NCBI GenBank assembly: GCA_005406025.1
Contig: BGZK01000491.1
Location: 310,001 to 374,000 of the forward strand
DNA: 64,000 nucleotides
Direction of reading: 5' to 3'
Source of the DNA: Eumeta japonica
Taxonomy: Eukaryota; Arthropoda; Insecta; Lepidoptera; Psychidae
Part shown: one piece after another, positions 60,540 through 64,000 of the stretch
How the letters are laid out: each line of letters begins with the position of its first letter
Numbering within the stretch: the stretch's first letter is position 1
The notes under the pieces: generated by a model
Database searches by the model: none
Told to the model about the DNA's origin: nothing
Seen by the model: only the letters and a program-made list of their open reading frames with translations
Position numbers and translations under genes: made by a program

Positions 60540-63185
60540 CTAAATATTACTTGAATGTTTATTCCTAAAATGTATAAAATAATTTAATGTTATTTATTAT
60601 TTATCTCTGTATTAGAGTTGACTTCCAAGTAACCTTTATGCTAAATTAAATCAATATTTTTTTATTATAATCCACTTTCAAAAATTTGTCAGCTGTGTTG
60701 CCAGCTATCAGTAAATATTTAGCATAGCTATAAAGGAAGTTTGGAACCCTATTAATAGTCATGATAATGGTTATATTGGAATGATTATTGGAACCACTAA
60801 TTTCAAATTTTGAGTAAATTGTGGCTTGGATATTATGAAATTTTTTTAAACATTCATATAGCTAGCCGGTCTCAACAAGCCAGCATAATTAAGTCTGAAA
60901 TGGTTCACGCTAATTAGTTCCCCTAATGACAATTTTATTGCTTGTATAACAGCTGAAAAAACAATGACAATGCCAACTTCTCTGGGAAATGATTTTGTTG
61001 TATAATATTCACTGTACTTAACCAGGTCTGAAATAGCACAAACTTTAGTGTTATTTGTGTGCTAATTAGTTAATAACAATTTTGTTGCTCTTATAGCAAT
61101 CTAAATAATGACAATATTAAATTTTTTTGGATTTTTGCCTTATCATATAATATTAGTAGTATACAGTAAAAACATTTAAAGTTATCTCAAAAATTTGTAG
61201 TCAATAAAAAATAAGACAGTTAAAACTTTTGTAAAGAAGGTGCTGCTGGTAGAGATAAAGAACTGTTACTTATTGACCCTATCAAGGATTTGAGGATTGA
61301 GATTGGATGAAAGGAAATACAGAAAAGCTGTAGATATATATTTCAATATAGAGAGTCACAATAAATCGTTACAGAAATATTCGAATGCTTGCCAATCGAT
61401 CGTAATTGATTTGTGAACATACTGATTGCCCGTCTGCGCCTGCACTTCGGTATTTTATATTTGTTGAATGGCTATCTAGAATGTTACATGCAACGTCTTA
61501 CATAAACAAACACGTTTAGGTACTGCCTCTCAAAAATTCGACTTCAAAAAATAATTCCATTTAAAAGGAATGTAAACACACATCAAAAGCGCTGACTGAG
61601 GTAAAGGCAGGGCGCGCGGGGAGGAATTAATGTGATATTCTATTCTCGGATATTTTATTAGGACAATTAGTTGACACTTTCAATTTACTTTTAGCTTGCG
61701 AGAGTAGTTAACAACAGAATTTTGGGATATTATTAAACATGATTATGAAGTCACTCTGGCAGCTCAAATAATAGTTAAAAATTAGTTGCTCAGATAGGAA
61801 TGGATCGCAGTTCTGAATTGCTGTTTATGAATATTTGCTGATTATGCAAAACAAATGCTGCACGACTCCCCCGTTGCCGGACGCAGGCGTGTCAGCAGTG
61901 CATCGCCCGTCCGCTCGCGGTCAACAACTGGACGCGCGGCTTTACAGGTTTAGGTATTTTGCTATAAAGCGTTGCTTTTACGATATTGGCGTTTTTCAAA
62001 CTAAGATTTCACTAAGATTCTGTGTGATTAATGTTTAATCGTTTAATACTAATGCCTTTCACTGCTACCGAATATGCAAACATGATTTATTGTTGGGGAG
62101 TTTGCAGAGGTGAAATTACTGCCTGCAATTCCTTAAGTCGCGTAAAGTAGGCGCGCGCGGCGAGCAGGGTTTTATTTTTATTAATTTGTGTTATTTATAA
62201 GCAAATTTTCAATGATATATATTTGTTATAGTTACTTCAGCAAACTCATTCTAATAAAAGAGATTATAAGTATTTGCGGAAAGACGCATGATCGATTACT
62301 ACCTGTATATAACTCCCAATCGTCTCTATTAGCTCTAATGGTTATAAACGATTGTTGCTATTAATGGCTCAAATAGGAGTAAAGTGGAGGTTCAGAAAGT
62401 TTTAAGGCTGTGTTGATTACGAAAAATGAAAAGATCTGTTTCCATTAATGCTCCTGTATGAATTCCTGATTGTTTTTTAATTGATTAAAAACTAATTTTT
62501 CATGGTCTTTAAAGCCATTGGTGGCAGTTAAAAATTATATATAGACAATACTTCACAGTCCTCATGCATAATCAACACATGTATTTTTTAGCACTTTCAA
62601 GGTCTAACGAGCACGGCAATGAGCCATCACAAAGTAGGTGGTTATTGCTGCCCATGGACACTTGCAACTCTAGAGAAGTCATTAATGCGTTGTCAGCCTC
62701 TTGGGTAGAAATGCATTCTTATTTCAACAATAAATTTTTAATGACTGTTTAAGATGTCAAAGTGAGTTAAATGCTTACTGATCATGCAAGGGCATGTTAT
62801 ATTATATTCAATGACTTAATAAAAAAAAAAAAAGAATCTGTATGATTTGAAGTACAGCAAAGTATGTACTTAATCATACATGATATGTTTACACATTATC
62901 TCAAAAATTTGACATTATATTATCTCTTTCTTTTGCACATGAATACTTGTAATGGATTGTATTGGAAAAAAGAGAACTATTTGCTTGGTGCTCAGACATG
63001 TACTAATTAAAAAGTAAGTGTGTGTAATGTTGTATGCCACCTTCGTTTTTGCTAGCGTGGTGTTGATGTTAGTAGTTTGTATTGTTAGTAAACATATCAG
63101 ACCTAACTTTAATAGAAAAAAAGTTAACTATATATTTTTTGTTATAACAGTCAGAGTAAATTGTTCTGTTTGTTATTTTGATATA
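60540..63185. other. intron or intergenic, no exon identified
   Basis: Probably intron of the minus-strand gene ending at 60206. It includes GC-rich patches at 61855-61950 and 62145-62170 which could hold an exon or promoter, but neither has a convincing frame with good splice sites. The 62-codon frame at 62564-62752 is unrecognised. Confidence 0.3.
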
Positions 63186-63420
63186 TTAGGTTGGGGAAAC
63201 GTTATTTTGTATAAGTAAAAAGTTGCAGTAAAATCTCTTTGTGCTGTTTGTATCTGGCTAGTTTTGATATCATTAAATAGACGACATTTTGAGAAAAGAA
63301 AAATAAATAGTGAAAACGATGTTCCGCCATTTTTATATCGCGTTTCTGTCCATCAAAATGAGTAAATCTAACTTAGAAATTTGATACATTTTATAGTTTT
63401 ATTATGGAAAAAGGAAAAAT
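63186..63420 (+). mobile_element. truncated mariner, second copy
   Basis: It starts after TA with TTAGGTTGGGG and matches the first 230 bases of the mariner at 1006 (AAAAAGTTGCAGTAAAATCT, then TTTGTATCTGGCTAGTTTTG, then AATAGACGACATT). The transposase ATG at 63358 gives MSKSNLEI and then a stop. Similarity ends near 63420, where a different repeat begins. Confidence 0.82.
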
Positions 63421-63426
63421 GTAAAA

Positions 63427-63861
63427 GCAATGAAAAAATAGGTTAACCCTGTAGGACAACCCTGAAACTTTCCGCTATTTTCGAGTTCAAAAAACTCGAA
63501 AATATACGGGATTTGACGCGATTTTTTGAGTAAAAAAACGGTTTTTTTCGATTTCTTTCGACAACGATTTCTCACAAACGAATCAACCGATTTTGACCCG
63601 GTTTGCGGCAATCGACGTGTTTTTAATAGGTTAAGAGCCGATTAGATTTTGGAATTGATCGGTCAAGCCATTTTAAAGTTATTTTGAAAAAACCACTTTT
63701 AAAAATTTTTTTCTTAGTTTTTTGAAAATTTCTCAAAATCTACCGGTCCAAATCGACCCAAACTTTCAGGAAATCTAAGTTTGGTGAAACTCTTTGGAAC
63801 GCCGTTTAGTGAGCTCGATTCGGTTAAGTCGTTTAAAAGTTATAAGAGATTTACATACATC

Positions 63862-63892
<31 letters not shown>

Positions 63893-64000
63893 CGCAGCCG
63901 CACCCGCACACACACACACACATCCACACAAACATACGGACATGATCTCAGGGATGATCAGGGAAGCTTCCTAGACCCTCAGAGCGTCGAGATCTGATGA
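63427..64000 (+). repeat. interspersed repeat ending in (CA)n tract
   Basis: Sequence of a style common in insect interspersed repeats (ACCGATTTTGACCCGGTTTG, GGTCCAAATCGACCCAAACT), leading into (CA)n at 63861-63890 and 63906-63930. It contains a perfect 12-bp hairpin, TATTTTCGAGTT...AACTCGAAAATA, at 63477-63505. The family is unknown, and it runs to the window edge. Confidence 0.5.

Noticed and set aside
63794..63997. 67-codon open frame with His-Thr repeats
   Set aside because: Translation of the (CA)n microsatellite.
1..64000. CRISPR arrays, bacterial operons, ribosome binding sites or a provirus
   Set aside because: No regularly spaced repeats and no compact gene arrays. All long genes have GT-AG introns, so this is eukaryotic nuclear DNA.

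Overview
This is eukaryotic nuclear DNA, almost certainly from an insect. It is AT-rich and has spliced genes with GT-AG introns, AATAAA poly(A) signals, short (TTAGG)-like tracts in introns, and many decayed insect transposons: mariner, pogo-like, PIF/Harbinger, BED-finger hAT, Jockey, a second LINE family and Penelope. Isolated GC-rich exons in AT-rich introns, and the style of several terminal-inverted-repeat (TIR) elements, favour Lepidoptera. That order is an inference.

Three host genes are well supported, one is partial and one is dead. (1) A TACC centrosome/spindle protein is on the minus strand, 7528-8952, as one uninterrupted reading frame. (2) INTS5, Integrator subunit 5, is on the plus strand, 12938-32338. 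I assembled 16 exons with consistent phases into a 917-residue protein. (3) GPN1, the GPN-loop GTPase that helps bring RNA polymerase II into the nucleus, is on the plus strand, 44345-58704, with nine exons and 370 residues. (4) The last exon of an unidentified minus-strand gene lies at 60206-60473. (5) A histone H2B pseudogene lies at 38414-39243, split by a mobile element.

Layout: 1-5000 is transposon debris (a mariner and a long-TIR element carrying a Cys-rich protein remnant). 5000-12900 holds TACC and an unknown 0.5 kb element. 12.9-32.4 kb is INTS5, with insertions in many introns. 32.4-44.3 kb is a gene desert made of nested mobile elements (Penelope with GIY-YIG, an IS630/Tc1-like DDE transposon, a 300-bp Harbinger-like MITE, the H2B pseudogene, a PIF/Harbinger remnant and a Jockey LINE). 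44.3-58.8 kb is GPN1, whose large introns hold a BED-hAT, a pogo-like element and a 2.5 kb fold-back element. 58.8-64 kb holds the unidentified terminal exon and, at the edge, a second copy of the mariner seen at the start.

There is no operon logic here. INTS5 and GPN1 both serve RNA polymerase II (transcription attenuation/snRNA processing, and polymerase import), but their proximity may be chance. The unusual material is in the repeats: protein-bearing elements that kept both protein ends and lost the middle, very long inverted repeats inside introns, and an unclassified element present in two copies, one of which interrupts the histone relic.
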